DNA of 64,000 nucleotides, from positions 682,001-746,000 of the forward strand of contig NZ_BCMZ01000001.1 in assembly GCF_001485535.1 (NCBI RefSeq), written 5' to 3'. Each line of letters opens with the position of its first letter. The stretch's first letter is position 1. Shown here piece after piece: positions 44,478 through 52,091 of this stretch. Made by a program: the position numbers and the translations under genes. The stretch comes from Halobacterium sp. CBA1132 (GTDB lineage Archaea; Halobacteriota; Halobacteria; Halobacteriales; Halobacteriaceae). The notes below the pieces were generated by a model. The model was not told the origin of the DNA. It searched no databases and saw only the letters and a list, made by a program, of their open reading frames with translations.

Positions 44478-44675
44478 ATGCGACACACGGCGTGCGTCGT
44501 CTGTGGCGGCTGGGTCGTCTTCTTCGCCACCTTCGCACTGCTATCTGTCTTCCCGGGGACGGGGAATTTCTTCCTCCCGCTCCTCGGTGGTTTCGTCGCC
44601 GTGCTCCTCGCGACCCCCGTCCTCCACACGGGAATTCGGGTGCGTAGCTCGGGCGACGCTGGTGCTCGGAGTTAG
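44478..44675 (+). CDS. Small two-span membrane protein
   Basis: A 65-residue ORF from ATG (MRHTACVVCGGWVVFFATFA) with two hydrophobic segments and a CVVC motif at residues 6-9. A TATA-like TTATG lies about 25-30 bp upstream. Codon use is moderately GC-rich. It is the last chromosomal gene before the left-hand cassette. No family recognised. Confidence 0.55.
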   Translation: MRHTACVVCGGWVVFFATFALLSVFPGTGNFFLPLLGGFVAVLLATPVLHTGIRVRSSGDAGARS

Positions 44676-44736
44676 GTAGATTCGCGTATGGGGGTTCGGA
44701 GTCGCGACCAGTTTTGATAGGCGATACGCGCCGAAG

Positions 44737-44820
44737 TATGCACACGAACTTCCGGATTCGTGTACAGTCTGGGAAACTAATTCTCTTAATGTGGAACTTG
44801 GTGTGATGAGGGGTTCTAAC
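44737..44820. repeat. Cassette end A, copy 1
   Basis: An 84-bp sequence starting TATGCACACGA with an inverted repeat ACACGAA...TTCGTGT (hairpin of 44741-44763), followed by GGGAAA, ATTCTCT and ending GGTTCTAAC. It aligns with 55069-55152 with small indels in the loop and middle. It lies just upstream of the membrane gene at 44870. Confidence 0.8.
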
Positions 44821-44869
44821 ATCGCTGCACCGAAGGATTATTTGCGACCCCTGACGCATCCTACCTAAG

Positions 44870-45271
44870 ATGGGAGATAGTTCGTATCTCTATAGATTGC
44901 GGACTTCACCACGCTTCTTAGCAGCGGTAGGGGTGGTAGCATTTGCAATTCTGATTTGTAGTTTCATTATCCGTGTGAGGATTATTCTGGAGTATCCTGC
45001 ATTCGGGGATATAACGGGCGTTGTAGGAACCATTTGGAGTGTTATTCTGAGCGGTGCAACACTCGGCTCCTTTGGCCTCGCTGTGCACAACTACCGTACC
45101 GATGACGAGTCAGAAGGGCCAGCCACGGGATTTACTGTTGAGGGGGATATCAAGGGAGAAGGCCATGAATTCCACCTTTATCTATCGCCTGATGGTAGCG
45201 AACAAGCGGAAGAGAATCAACAAAATCATTCAGGCGATATTGACGAAGATGGAGGTGCGGAAGAGGATTAG
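44870..45271 (+). CDS. Cassette 1 cargo: two-span membrane protein
   Basis: A 133-residue AT-rich gene. The protein has a Arg-rich start (MGDSSYLYRLRTSPRFLAAV), a first span (AVGVVAFAILICSFIIRVRI), a second span (TGVVGTIWSVILSGATLGSF), then a polar acidic tail of ~55 residues. TATA-like GATTATTTG (44836-44844) precedes the ATG by about 28 bp, so it is probably leaderless. It overlaps the convergent gene by 4 bp. Unrecognised; small membrane proteins often serve as defence effectors or partners. Confidence 0.7.
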   Translation: MGDSSYLYRLRTSPRFLAAVGVVAFAILICSFIIRVRIILEYPAFGDITGVVGTIWSVILSGATLGSFGLAVHNYRTDDESEGPATGFTVEGDIKGEGHEFHLYLSPDGSEQAEENQQNHSGDIDEDGGAEED

Positions 45272-45570
45272 AAATCGAGTTGGCGGGTCACCCATTCTCG
45301 ACCGGCTGCAGTCATCATCGCTTCCCAAGAATTGAACCCAGTATTTTCTCCGACGTACTCGTCAAATTCATCCTCGGGAATCTGTTTGAAGTCCTCCTGC
45401 GTTTCGACGGACCACGGGCTCTTTTCCAAGAATTCATCAAATGAGTTAAAATCAGTATTTGACCTCATGAACCCTTCCGTGAACAATTCGTCCATCGGAA
45501 TCTGGTTTTCTCCCGAGATGCTATCTAGAGAATCAACGAGATCGTCCATACCCTCAATGTGGACGGACAT
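45268..45570 (-). CDS. Cassette 1 cargo: small acidic protein of a widespread unnamed family
   Basis: A 100-residue protein (MSVHIEGMDDLVDSLDSISG). The body has MDELFTEGFMRSNTDFNSF, DEFLEKSPW, then EDFKQIPEDEFDEYVGENTG and FNSWEAMMTAAG. I recall this pattern (LDELF...FM...F.S.DEFL...F..I.....D.FI...T.F.SW..M) from hypothetical proteins of bacteria and phages, without a known function. ATG at 45570 is preferred over 45579 because a TATA-like TTTAATA (45594-45600) places the transcript start there. Confidence 0.75.
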   Translation of the reverse strand: MSVHIEGMDDLVDSLDSISGENQIPMDELFTEGFMRSNTDFNSFDEFLEKSPWSVETQEDFKQIPEDEFDEYVGENTGFNSWEAMMTAAGREWVTRQLDF

Positions 45571-45672
45571 ACGGAACACATTCTCCGCGAGACTATTAAA
45601 CAGTCCGGCTAGGTGAAATCCCTTGGACGTTCCAGCTATGTGAGTTAGAATTCTACTGCAGAGCAGTGCGGC

Positions 45673-45743
45673 GTGTTTTGGATAGTGACCTTAGTCACAC
45701 CTAACGGAGAACCGAACAGCTTCCGTGAGGCTCTATGGGTGTG
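45673..45743. repeat. Cassette end B, copy 1 (structured)
   Basis: A 71-bp repeat starting GTGTTTTGGATA. It can form the hairpin GTGAC-CTTA-GTCAC, then CACACC pairing with GGTGTG around TAACGGAGAACCGAAC and TCCGTGAGG. The copy at 56145-56220 has GTGGC-CTTA-GCCAC, a compensatory change of one base pair, which supports a real structure. Confidence 0.8.
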
Positions 45744-45812
45744 ATCGGCTCAATCACGCCGACTACACCTACCAAATTAACACACGCGTAGCTCCGTGCC
45801 ACAAACTGTGTG

Positions 45813-45909
45813 TGGACTCGTCGGGACTGAGCGAAACCGAAGGTTTCGCGAGGTACGACGAGGCCACGACTGAGGGAGCGCAGCGACCGAAGGAAGTGGA
45901 CTCGTCGGG
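45813..45909 (-). repeat. attL copy of tRNA-Ala 3' end plus tRNA tail unit
   Basis: TGGACTCGTCGGG at 45897-45909 equals the 3' end of tRNA-Ala (59218-59230) and is the left attachment copy. Reading on the minus strand it is followed by ~70 bp of tail containing the hairpin GCGAAACC-TTC-GGTTTCGC, then CTCAG and a second tRNA-Ala 3' end at 45813-45826 (14 bp identical). This tail is homologous to the unit after tRNA-Arg (20986-21060). Confidence 0.8.
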
Positions 45910-46017
45910 GGAGAGCTTTCCCCGCTTCCAAGACGGTAGCCGAGGCGTTCCGTTCGGCGGTTGAACTCTCGCGTTCGTCGGTGGCGATACGATTGGTCGG
46001 ATTAGTGGATTTGACAG

Positions 46018-47025
46018 TCATAGTTCGTCGAGGAACTCTTTCCGTAGTTCCATGCGCTCGCGCTCCGTGCGCTGGTCGTAGTGCTGTTCGAGAACGTCGC
46101 CGGACACGTCGGAACGGTCGCTTACAACCTGCTCGGGGGTTCCATCCCGGAGCATTCGCGTGAGTGCGCCGCGACGGATTCCGTGGGGCGAACGGCTACT
46201 CGGGCAGCGACTCGCTTGGTCGCTCTCCATCGCGTCGCACGTCTCCGGGTCCCGCTCGTGCGGGCACGTTCCGACTTCGCAGGGCCGCGTCCATCGGTAG
46301 ATGGTCGTCCGAATCGCGTTCTCCGAGAGACGCCCATACCGACTTGTGATGAGTGGATGGCGGTCGTGATCGTCGCGGCTCTCCTGCCGGTTATACTGAA
46401 CGTAGTCGTCAATGACTCCTGCGTAGTAGTCACCCACTGCAATGGCGCGCTCTGCCGCTTCGCCGTTCTTCAGCGGCGTTTCTGTCTCTGGCCGGTGGCG
46501 CACTCTGAGACACGGGGCGTCGGGGTCCCAATCTGAAACATCGAATGCCCGAAGCGTTCCCAGCCGAATGCCGGTGTGCCAGAGGAGCCCGAAAATCACG
46601 TGATCGCGAGACGCGTATTCGAACTGGTCGAGGTGGTCGAGGACGACCTCGCCTCTACTCTCGCTCAGTTTCACGTCCCGAGATTCTTCCTCCCTGCTGA
46701 CTTCGGGTAGAACGACTTTCTCACGGAGGCCCGGCGTGACGGCATCCACGGACGCTGCAAATTCGAGGAATACCCGAAGCGTCGCCAAGTGGGTGCGGAG
46801 CGTCATCGTACTGATGCCGTCCCGACTCCGCCACGTCCGGTATCGGTGAAGATCGCGACCGGACAGCTCGTTTAGGTTCTCAATATCGTGCTCGTCACAG
46901 AACTCTACGAGCGTATCTAACCGATACTGGTGGTTCTGTAGCGACTTCTCAGAGAGTTCCGGCTTCCGGTGTTCGAGATACATCCGAACCGCTTCCTGAG
47001 GAGTGAGCGGCTCCAACTCGCTCAC
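46018..47025 (-). CDS. int: Tyrosine recombinase/integrase
   Basis: A 335-residue XerC/D-like recombinase. The N-terminal SAM-like core-binding domain spans ~10-100 (LSEKSLQNHQYRLDTLVEFC). The catalytic domain has the first Arg in LLWHTGIRLGTLRAFD, the HxxR motif in SPHGIRRGALTR and the nucleophile Tyr in LEQHYDQRTERE. A Cys-rich insertion (CEVGTCPHERDPETC) before HxxR could bind zinc. It starts with GTG overlapping the stop of a tiny upstream ORF. It sits next to attL, so it most likely integrates this element into tRNA-Ala. Confidence 0.92.
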   Translation of the reverse strand: MSELEPLTPQEAVRMYLEHRKPELSEKSLQNHQYRLDTLVEFCDEHDIENLNELSGRDLHRYRTWRSRDGISTMTLRTHLATLRVFLEFAASVDAVTPGLREKVVLPEVSREEESRDVKLSESRGEVVLDHLDQFEYASRDHVIFGLLWHTGIRLGTLRAFDVSDWDPDAPCLRVRHRPETETPLKNGEAAERAIAVGDYYAGVIDDYVQYNRQESRDDHDRHPLITSRYGRLSENAIRTTIYRWTRPCEVGTCPHERDPETCDAMESDQASRCPSSRSPHGIRRGALTRMLRDGTPEQVVSDRSDVSGDVLEQHYDQRTERERMELRKEFLDEL

Positions 47026-47111
47026 TCGTCTCCCTCCATTCCGTCGGCGGTTCGATAGTGACTGCGAGGCTGTTCGTCAGAATTTTGGTGGTCGTCGTTG
47101 TGGTCTTGCAT
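47022..47111 (-). CDS. Tiny ORF coupled to integrase
   Basis: A 29-codon ORF (MQDHNDDHQNSDEQP...) with ATG at 47109-47111. Its TGA overlaps the integrase GTG (GTGA). It is hydrophilic and His/Asp-rich. The overlap suggests translational coupling, so it may be a leader peptide or a small regulator. Real translation is unproven. Confidence 0.4.
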   Translation of the reverse strand: MQDHNDDHQNSDEQPRSHYRTADGMEGDE

Positions 47112-47617
47112 GGTCTGGTAGGCCTGCCGTTGGCGTGCGCTACGGCGTCGTCGCGGCGGGGTCTACGAGACCCGCGGATTGCCACCCGACCGCACCAACT
47201 CAGTGCCACCTGTAGGGGTGCGGTCGGGAATGGCCGCGACGGAACGATTTGCTTCTCGGACGCCTTGGCCCATAATACAACTCCTGCCGCTCGGTGAAAG
47301 TGGAACTGGAGCAATCAAATTACGGAGTGCTTGTTTTCGGAGGTAAGGACTAGTCTCACCCGCAGTCCTTGGGTTAAGTGCTCCCTCGTCCACTTTCGCG
47401 ATGTGGTCGTCTCGCATGGGCTTTGGCGAGGCGCCCCCGCCGGCTGCCAACCGGCGCACCGACCAACTCCTTCTCCGCGTCGACGAGGACTGCCTCACAC
47501 CCACCAAGAAATCCAACTCACTTAGAGCTTTGCAACAAAACGTGAATTCAAAGTACAAATGTTACGCCCATACTGCACATCGGAGCGACTAAGCGAGCGT
47601 TGTCCGATAACCGACCC
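47112..47617. other. Control region between integrase and repressor
   Basis: About 500 bp without a confident gene. It must hold the divergent promoters of the int and repressor transcripts. The 14-bp TCCTTGGGTTAAGT (47366-47379) recurs before the 48739 gene and looks like a TATA promoter element. The part 47520-47600 is AT-rich (GTACAAATGTTAC near 47556), likely the repressor promoter. One doubtful ORF is listed separately. Confidence 0.5.
47401..47592 (+). CDS. Doubtful ORF, possibly a truncated ribbon-helix-helix gene
   Basis: A 63-codon ORF whose ATG lies ~28 bp after the promoter-like TCCTTGGGTTAAGT. Residues ~6-36 (MGFGEAPPPAANRRTDQLLL then RVDEDC) are GC3-rich and resemble the opening strand of small RHH repressors. 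The second half is AT-rich, unlike coding sequence here. This may be a decayed or frameshifted gene. Confidence 0.3.
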   Translation: MWSSRMGFGEAPPPAANRRTDQLLLRVDEDCLTPTKKSNSLRALQQNVNSKYKCYAHTAHRSD

Positions 47618-47920
47618 ATGCGGCCCCGAGTACCCGGTATGAACGAAGTAGACGACGCTATCTTAGAGTTCTTCGAGGAACTCGGGGAAGTTGGTGGGGC
47701 GCGAGTTGCGCAGCCACCTTCGCCGGTCAAGCACCACCTTGTCGACGTTCTCGGGACGGTCGACCGCGAGCGCTCAACATTCTCTCGCCGAATGAGCAAA
47801 CTGGAGGAGAGAGGACTTCTTGAACGGGTTGGAGAGGATACAGCATACTACCAAATCACGGAGAAGGGCCTCGCGTATCTAGGAGGAGAGCTTAGTGCTG
47901 GCGACCTCGAAGAGGAGTAA
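47618..47920 (+). CDS. Winged-helix repressor-like protein (phiH repressor type)
   Basis: A 100-residue winged-helix protein: MNEVDDAILEFFEELGEVGG, a middle region RERSTFSRRMSKLEERGLLE (recognition helix and turn), and the wing TAYYQITEKGLAYLGGEL. Haloviral phiH1-type repressors have this form. ATG at 47618 is preferred; a TTG at 47600 would add six residues. It faces away from integrase, as a lysogeny regulator would. Confidence 0.82.
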   Translation: MRPRVPGMNEVDDAILEFFEELGEVGGARVAQPPSPVKHHLVDVLGTVDRERSTFSRRMSKLEERGLLERVGEDTAYYQITEKGLAYLGGELSAGDLEEE

Positions 47921-48013
47921 TCTTACAAACCGGCTAATACCGCCGTTAAGCACCTGTTTCTCCGAGTGCGACTGACCGCAACGCTTTCACAGTGTCAATG
48001 CATAGCTGAATTT

Positions 48014-48095
48014 ACCTCGGTGAAACTCCGAGGTGTGAATCAGCATCTCGAAGCTGATTTTCTTCATGGGGCCGCGGTGGTTCCGCGGCCTTTTC
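48014..48095 (+). terminator. Three tandem hairpins ending in a T-run terminator
   Basis: Three perfect hairpins follow each other: ACCTCGG/CCGAGGT (48014-48034), AATCAGC/GCTGATT (48038-48059) and GGCCGCGG/CCGCGGCC (48070-48090), the last followed by TTTT. They lie between the repressor and the pilin gene and probably end the repressor transcript. Confidence 0.7.
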
Positions 48096-48218
48096 ATACG
48101 TCATAGACGACCGTCACTGACCTGTTAGACGTGTAATCACTTCCCACAGAGACTTTATTATAATCGGTGCCTAAAATTCGGTAAGCGCTGACTAATAGTG
48201 TCATGCGCGTTAACTAAA

Positions 48219-48659
48219 ATGAAGAAAATCAGTTTCGAAATCCCCGACTTCGACGAACGTGGTGTGTCGCCAGTTATCGGCGTCATTCTGATGGTAGCGA
48301 TTACAGTCATTCTGGCCGCCGTTATCGCGAGCTTCGTGCTCGGCTTCGGCGACAGTGTGAGCGAGAACGTGCAGGCCGGCGCCGACATCAGCGAAAACGA
48401 CGATGGCACTGCAACAGTGACGTGGATTAGCGAAGGGAACGCGGACCGACTGAATGTGTCCGTTCCCAGTGGTGCCGAGGCAAACATTAGCGGTGGGCTG
48501 AGCGGCGAGATACAGCAGGTTGGGGGGACGCTCACAGTTCAACAAAACGCATCTGTGTCCGGCACAACGTCAGTCACAGTGACGGTCACCGCAGTCGGAA
48601 ACGGTGGTTCCCGGACCGTCGTCACGCAAGAGACCGTTGAGGTAGAGGCCAACCCGTAA
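48219..48659 (+). CDS. Type IV pilin-like protein within the provirus
   Basis: A 146-residue protein opening [21 protein letters not shown], with prepilin-peptidase site G|VSPVIG and the hydrophobic helix [20 protein letters not shown]. The mature domain is Ser/Thr/Val-rich and beta-like. This is the haloarchaeal archaellin/PilA N-terminal type. TATA-like TTTATTATAAT lies near 48154-48164. A pilin between repressor and structural genes is unexpected; it could mask or alter host pili. Confidence 0.85.
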   Translation: MKKISFEIPDFDERGVSPVIGVILMVAITVILAAVIASFVLGFGDSVSENVQAGADISENDDGTATVTWISEGNADRLNVSVPSGAEANISGGLSGEIQQVGGTLTVQQNASVSGTTSVTVTVTAVGNGGSRTVVTQETVEVEANP

Positions 48660-48696
48660 CACGTTCCGTCGTTTAGCAGTTCTATATTTTCGCGAT

Positions 48697-48710
48697 TCCT
48701 TGGGTTAAGT
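48697..48710 (+). promoter_or_regulatory. Promoter element of the provirus structural operon
   Basis: TCCTTGGGTTAAGT repeats exactly the sequence at 47366-47379. Its TATA-like GTTAAG is ~33 bp before the ATG at 48739. Confidence 0.5.
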
Positions 48711-48738
48711 AGCGGATGCGCGTCGTCTGACGCGCAGC

Positions 48739-49152
48739 ATGGCAACTTCAGACGTATTCAGCCTCCACACGAAGGGAGGCTTTGACCTGCAAGACGTAAT
48801 CGCAGCACCGTTGTTCAGCCTCGCCGCTGTCGTTATCACCGGCATCGGTTCGTTCACGCTGTTCGGCTACAGTCTGGACCAAACGCTGTTCTCAGGCTCG
48901 GGCATCAGCCTCAGCCTCGCGGTCGTCGTCGCGGTCGTCGCGCTCGCGGCGTCGTGGGCGACGAACCGCGCCGGCGACGGCTGGGACGACCTCGATGAAA
49001 TCGAGTCCGTCGCCGTGGGCGGTGGGCTGATTGTCCTCGTCGGCATGGCGTTCATCCCGGCGATTCAAGACCTCGTGCTCGGCAGTCAGGCCGCCGGCGC
49101 CGTCGCGTTCATCCTGCTGTCCAGCGCGTACACCGTCACTGCGTGGTACTGA
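48739..49152 (+). CDS. Four-span membrane protein, pleolipovirus VP3-like
   Basis: A 137-residue protein. A short polar N-terminus (MATSDVFSLHTKGGFDLQDV) is followed by four hydrophobic helices (e.g. PLFSLAAVVITGIGSFTLFG, LSLAVVVAVVALAASWATNR). In pleolipoviruses the small internal membrane protein precedes the spike gene, as here. The next gene starts 10 bp later. Assignment rests on size, topology and position. Confidence 0.72.
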   Translation: MATSDVFSLHTKGGFDLQDVIAAPLFSLAAVVITGIGSFTLFGYSLDQTLFSGSGISLSLAVVVAVVALAASWATNRAGDGWDDLDEIESVAVGGGLIVLVGMAFIPAIQDLVLGSQAAGAVAFILLSSAYTVTAWY

Positions 49153-49162
49153 GGTGGTGTAA

Positions 49163-50662
49163 GTGAGGAGAAGCCTACAAACCACGTTCGCCGTCGTCGC
49201 GGGCCTCATGCTCGTGGCGACGCTCGCGCTCGGCGGGGCGATGATGCAGCCGGGCGTCAACTCGGTGGACGACGCCACCGGCGAGTACGTCGGGAGCGCC
49301 GACGGACAGGTGGCGCTGGCTATCGGCGCGGGCATCGCACTCGGCGCCGTTATCGGCGCGGTCGCGCATGACCGGCTGTCGAGCGGTGACGTGAATACGA
49401 CCGCGTTGCAGAAAGCGGACGCGTTAGAGACGAAGAAGGCGATTTACGACCAAGCCGCTCTGCAGAAGCAGAACAACGAGAATATTTTGACTGCGTACGG
49501 GAACTACCTCAACGACACCGAGAGCATCGCGCTCATGGAAGGCAAGAGCGCTTACATCCGCGCGCTCGAAAACGGGAGTGCGGAGGCAATTGCCCGTAAT
49601 GCGGCGACTGAGGCTGTCGCTGATTACTACGCGACGAAGCAGCAGAATATTATCGCGGCGTGGAACACCTCTGCCCTTCTGTTGAAGTCGAGTATTCATA
49701 CCGCCGAAAACACCTCGGGGGTTAGCTCGAACTTTGTGTATGCTCATATGGACAGTACCGACGGTGCTGGGTACTCCGGTCCGACCGATGCTAATGCTAC
49801 TCTTCAGCATACGCTAGTGAACTCGTCCACTCGGAGTGTGGAGTCGATTGTTCACGACCACGGTAACGGGTTCACGTTCCACGCTACGTTCGCGAAGAAA
49901 TCGGGTTCTGAACACGAGTCGTTCGACGTTGGCGACTACTACGTGAAGCCACCTAATGACAACTACGCCGAGTTAGTTGTTACTAACCCTGACACGTTTA
50001 ACAGTCGTTGGACGGCAATAGAAGCGCAGAACGACGAAGTACAGGTTCAACTTGATTCGTTCATAAATAACACGTATTCGCAGTACCAGCAGGGTGAGAT
50101 TAATACGAGCGACCTCGTGGACCCATATCTCGGCGCTCGCGAATACTCCCCGGAAACCTCGAATACGTGGACACTTCGCACCCTCACGTCCGTCGGGGTT
50201 GCACCGCCCGAGAACCTGTCATCTGTCGGCCGCATGAACGTCACCGCCGGCAGTCAGACTTACAGCGGCGTGCTGATGAGCGACGGCGTGCCCGCCAATA
50301 GCTCCGGGTTCACGGTCGGAGAGACCTACAACGCCAGCAACATCACCGGCGCGCAGTTCGTCGCGCTCGACGACGGCGGGAGCCACAAACTCACTGGTGA
50401 GTTCACCCTCTCGTCGGTCGACGGCCGCGCTGCGGGTGAAACGCTGGAGTACCGGACTATCAACTATCAGACTGCGGATACGCAGGAGTTCAAAGCTCTA
50501 CAGGAGAAATTGGACAAACTGACCGCGGAGATTAATGCGAAACAGCAACAGGAGCGCAACGCCGGCGGTGGCGGCCTCCTACCCGACTTTGGACAGGGTG
50601 GCGCCATTCCCGGCGCCGTGCTGCTCGCCGCCGCTGCCGCGCTCCTGCTCACACGCAACTAA
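49163..50662 (+). CDS. Pleolipovirus-like spike protein
   Basis: A 499-residue exported protein. N-terminal signal segment TFAVVAGLMLVATLALGGAM, a second Ala/Gly-rich hydrophobic stretch near residues 50-68, then an ectodomain with coiled-coil parts and several N-glycosylation sequons. The C-terminus has a Gln-rich coil, a Gly hinge (RNAGGGGLLPDF) and a membrane anchor (PGAVLLAAAAALLL). This is the layout of pleolipovirus VP4 spikes that bind host cells and fuse membranes. GTG start. Confidence 0.82.
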   Translation: MRRSLQTTFAVVAGLMLVATLALGGAMMQPGVNSVDDATGEYVGSADGQVALAIGAGIALGAVIGAVAHDRLSSGDVNTTALQKADALETKKAIYDQAALQKQNNENILTAYGNYLNDTESIALMEGKSAYIRALENGSAEAIARNAATEAVADYYATKQQNIIAAWNTSALLLKSSIHTAENTSGVSSNFVYAHMDSTDGAGYSGPTDANATLQHTLVNSSTRSVESIVHDHGNGFTFHATFAKKSGSEHESFDVGDYYVKPPNDNYAELVVTNPDTFNSRWTAIEAQNDEVQVQLDSFINNTYSQYQQGEINTSDLVDPYLGAREYSPETSNTWTLRTLTSVGVAPPENLSSVGRMNVTAGSQTYSGVLMSDGVPANSSGFTVGETYNASNITGAQFVALDDGGSHKLTGEFTLSSVDGRAAGETLEYRTINYQTADTQEFKALQEKLDKLTAEINAKQQQERNAGGGGLLPDFGQGGAIPGAVLLAAAAALLLTRN

Positions 50663-50682
50663 TCCCTTCCGTTACCCCATTT

Positions 50683-51261
50683 ATGCACGCGAAAACCATA
50701 CTCTCGCTAGTCGTGGTGCTGGCCGTGCTCGCGGTCGCGCCCGCCGCCGCCGTCGGCACGACCGCGACCGACGCCAGCCCACAGCCCACAGTCGCACAGC
50801 AAGCTAACCCGTTGAATAACTCGACGTCCACCGATTCGGCGAGCAGCGGTGAGCGCATCGACTCGTCGCTAACGCTCGTCTCCTCGTCGTATCATCCCGG
50901 CAGCGGCACCGTGACCCTCGTGCTCAATTCCGACGGCGCGACGGCCGTCACACTCTCGGACGCCGGCGGATTCATCGACGGTGGCACTATCAACCGGCGG
51001 ACGTTCGTCGCCCAAGACGGCCGAAACAGCGTAGAGTTCGCGGTGACTGCGACGAACCGCGGCTACGTCGGCGTGTCCATCGCCACCGAGGAAGTGCTGT
51101 ACGCCGAGGTCGTGCGCTCGCCGACTCCCTCGCCGTTTAGGGACTCGTCGGGTACGGTCGGCTGGATGGCGGGCGCGGCCATCGTGCTGCTGTCGTTCGT
51201 CGGCGCGGCGGGTTGGAAGCTTCACAACGAAGGCGGAGAACCCGTGGAGGCGTCGATATGA
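50683..51261 (+). CDS. Exported C-terminally anchored provirus protein
   Basis: A 192-residue protein with a signal peptide (ILSLVVVLAVLAVAPAAAVG), a Ser/Thr-rich linker, a beta-sandwich-like middle (SGTVTLVLNSDGATAVTL, GYVGVSIATEEVLYAEVV) and a C-terminal span (VGWMAGAAIVLLSFVGAAGW). Its stop overlaps the next ATG (ATGA). A gene of this kind follows the spike in pleolipoviruses. Role unknown. Confidence 0.72.
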   Translation: MHAKTILSLVVVLAVLAVAPAAAVGTTATDASPQPTVAQQANPLNNSTSTDSASSGERIDSSLTLVSSSYHPGSGTVTLVLNSDGATAVTLSDAGGFIDGGTINRRTFVAQDGRNSVEFAVTATNRGYVGVSIATEEVLYAEVVRSPTPSPFRDSSGTVGWMAGAAIVLLSFVGAAGWKLHNEGGEPVEASI

Positions 51262-52091
51262 GCGACCTGAGTTCGACGTTCGGCAGTTGGTCGGACCGCG
51301 TGACGTACGTGCTCGCGGAAGCACAATTGCTCGTGGCGGGCGTGCTCGTCGCGGCGGGTGTCGGCATCTGGTGGTTCAACCCGAGCGTGCCGGGCGCGCC
51401 GCCGTGGACGACGAACGTGCTCGTCGGCTGGCTGGTGCTCGGGCCGCCCATGTTCATCGCCGGCCTGCGGTTCGTGGACTGGCTTCGCACCCGCAACTAC
51501 GTCGAGGTGCACCACATCAACGCCGTCGAGGACACCGCGAGGACGTACTTTGTGCCGCCGGAGGTGTGGGGCGCGAAGCGCGTTGATGGCCCCGCTCCGT
51601 ACCGGATGAACGACGGTGACGCTATCGCCGTCCGAGAGTTCGACTGGGCGCCCGAGTACGGCGACAACGGCAGCCTCCGCGTTAGCGGGCTGTACCTCTC
51701 GGAAATGGAGGATACGAAGCTTCTCACGTCAAAAGCGCACATGGAACGGATGTACGAGGACCTCGTAGACTCGCACCTGTCGCTCGCGTACCTCTCCGAG
51801 TCGATTAGCGACCTCTCGGCGGACCTGCAAACGCGACTCATCAACCGCGTGGTGGAGGCGCGAGAGAAGGGCGAGCGACTGGATAAGGACGCCGTGAAGG
51901 ACGTTACTGAGGAGTTTCGCGAGCGCGCGGAAGGCATGACAGACGACGAACTCAGCGACATCACGGCCGACGACCTCCCCGACCACCTCCCCGACGCGCT
52001 CCCGGCGGGCGAGACGCACGACCCGAGCGCGGGTGCGCCGTCGAGCGATGGGCATGGGCAGACCGCAGCCGACGGAGGAACCCAGGAATGA
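51258..52091 (+). CDS. Provirus membrane-bound helical protein
   Basis: A 277-residue protein with two spans near residues 20-70 (LLVAGVLVAAGVGIWWFNPS, LVGWLVLGPPMFIAGLRFVD), then a soluble domain with VEVHHINAVEDTARTYFVPP and a long charged helical region to an acidic tail. It overlaps both neighbours by 4 bp. It probably works with the NTPase encoded next. No enzyme motif seen. Confidence 0.72.
   Translation: MSDLSSTFGSWSDRVTYVLAEAQLLVAGVLVAAGVGIWWFNPSVPGAPPWTTNVLVGWLVLGPPMFIAGLRFVDWLRTRNYVEVHHINAVEDTARTYFVPPEVWGAKRVDGPAPYRMNDGDAIAVREFDWAPEYGDNGSLRVSGLYLSEMEDTKLLTSKAHMERMYEDLVDSHLSLAYLSESISDLSADLQTRLINRVVEAREKGERLDKDAVKDVTEEFRERAEGMTDDELSDITADDLPDHLPDALPAGETHDPSAGAPSSDGHGQTAADGGTQE

Larger units (their letters stand above)
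44737..45743. mobile_element. Cargo cassette 1 with conserved hairpin ends (outside the provirus)
   Basis: A ~1.0 kb AT-rich segment bounded on the left by end A (44737-44820) and on the right by end B (45673-45743). Both ends recur, in the same order and orientation, around a different gene at 55069-56220. The cargo is a two-span membrane protein and a convergent 101-residue protein. No transposase is encoded and no terminal inverted repeat joins A to B. Hairpins at both ends recall IS200/IS605-type ends, which is inference. Confidence 0.65.

Noticed and set aside
44737-45743. Cassette 1 as a normal insertion sequence
   Set aside because: No transposase or terminal inverted repeats and no clear target-site duplication were seen.
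45813-45826. Second tRNA-Ala 3' copy as the true attL
   Set aside because: The same unit structure (tail then second copy) occurs after tRNA-Arg without any provirus, so 45813 is better seen as the tail copy and 45897 as attL. It cannot be fully excluded, since the 45813 copy matches one base more.
45725-45964. 79-codon ORF crossing the attL region
   Set aside because: It spans the tRNA-derived repeats and hairpins, so it cannot be a conserved protein.
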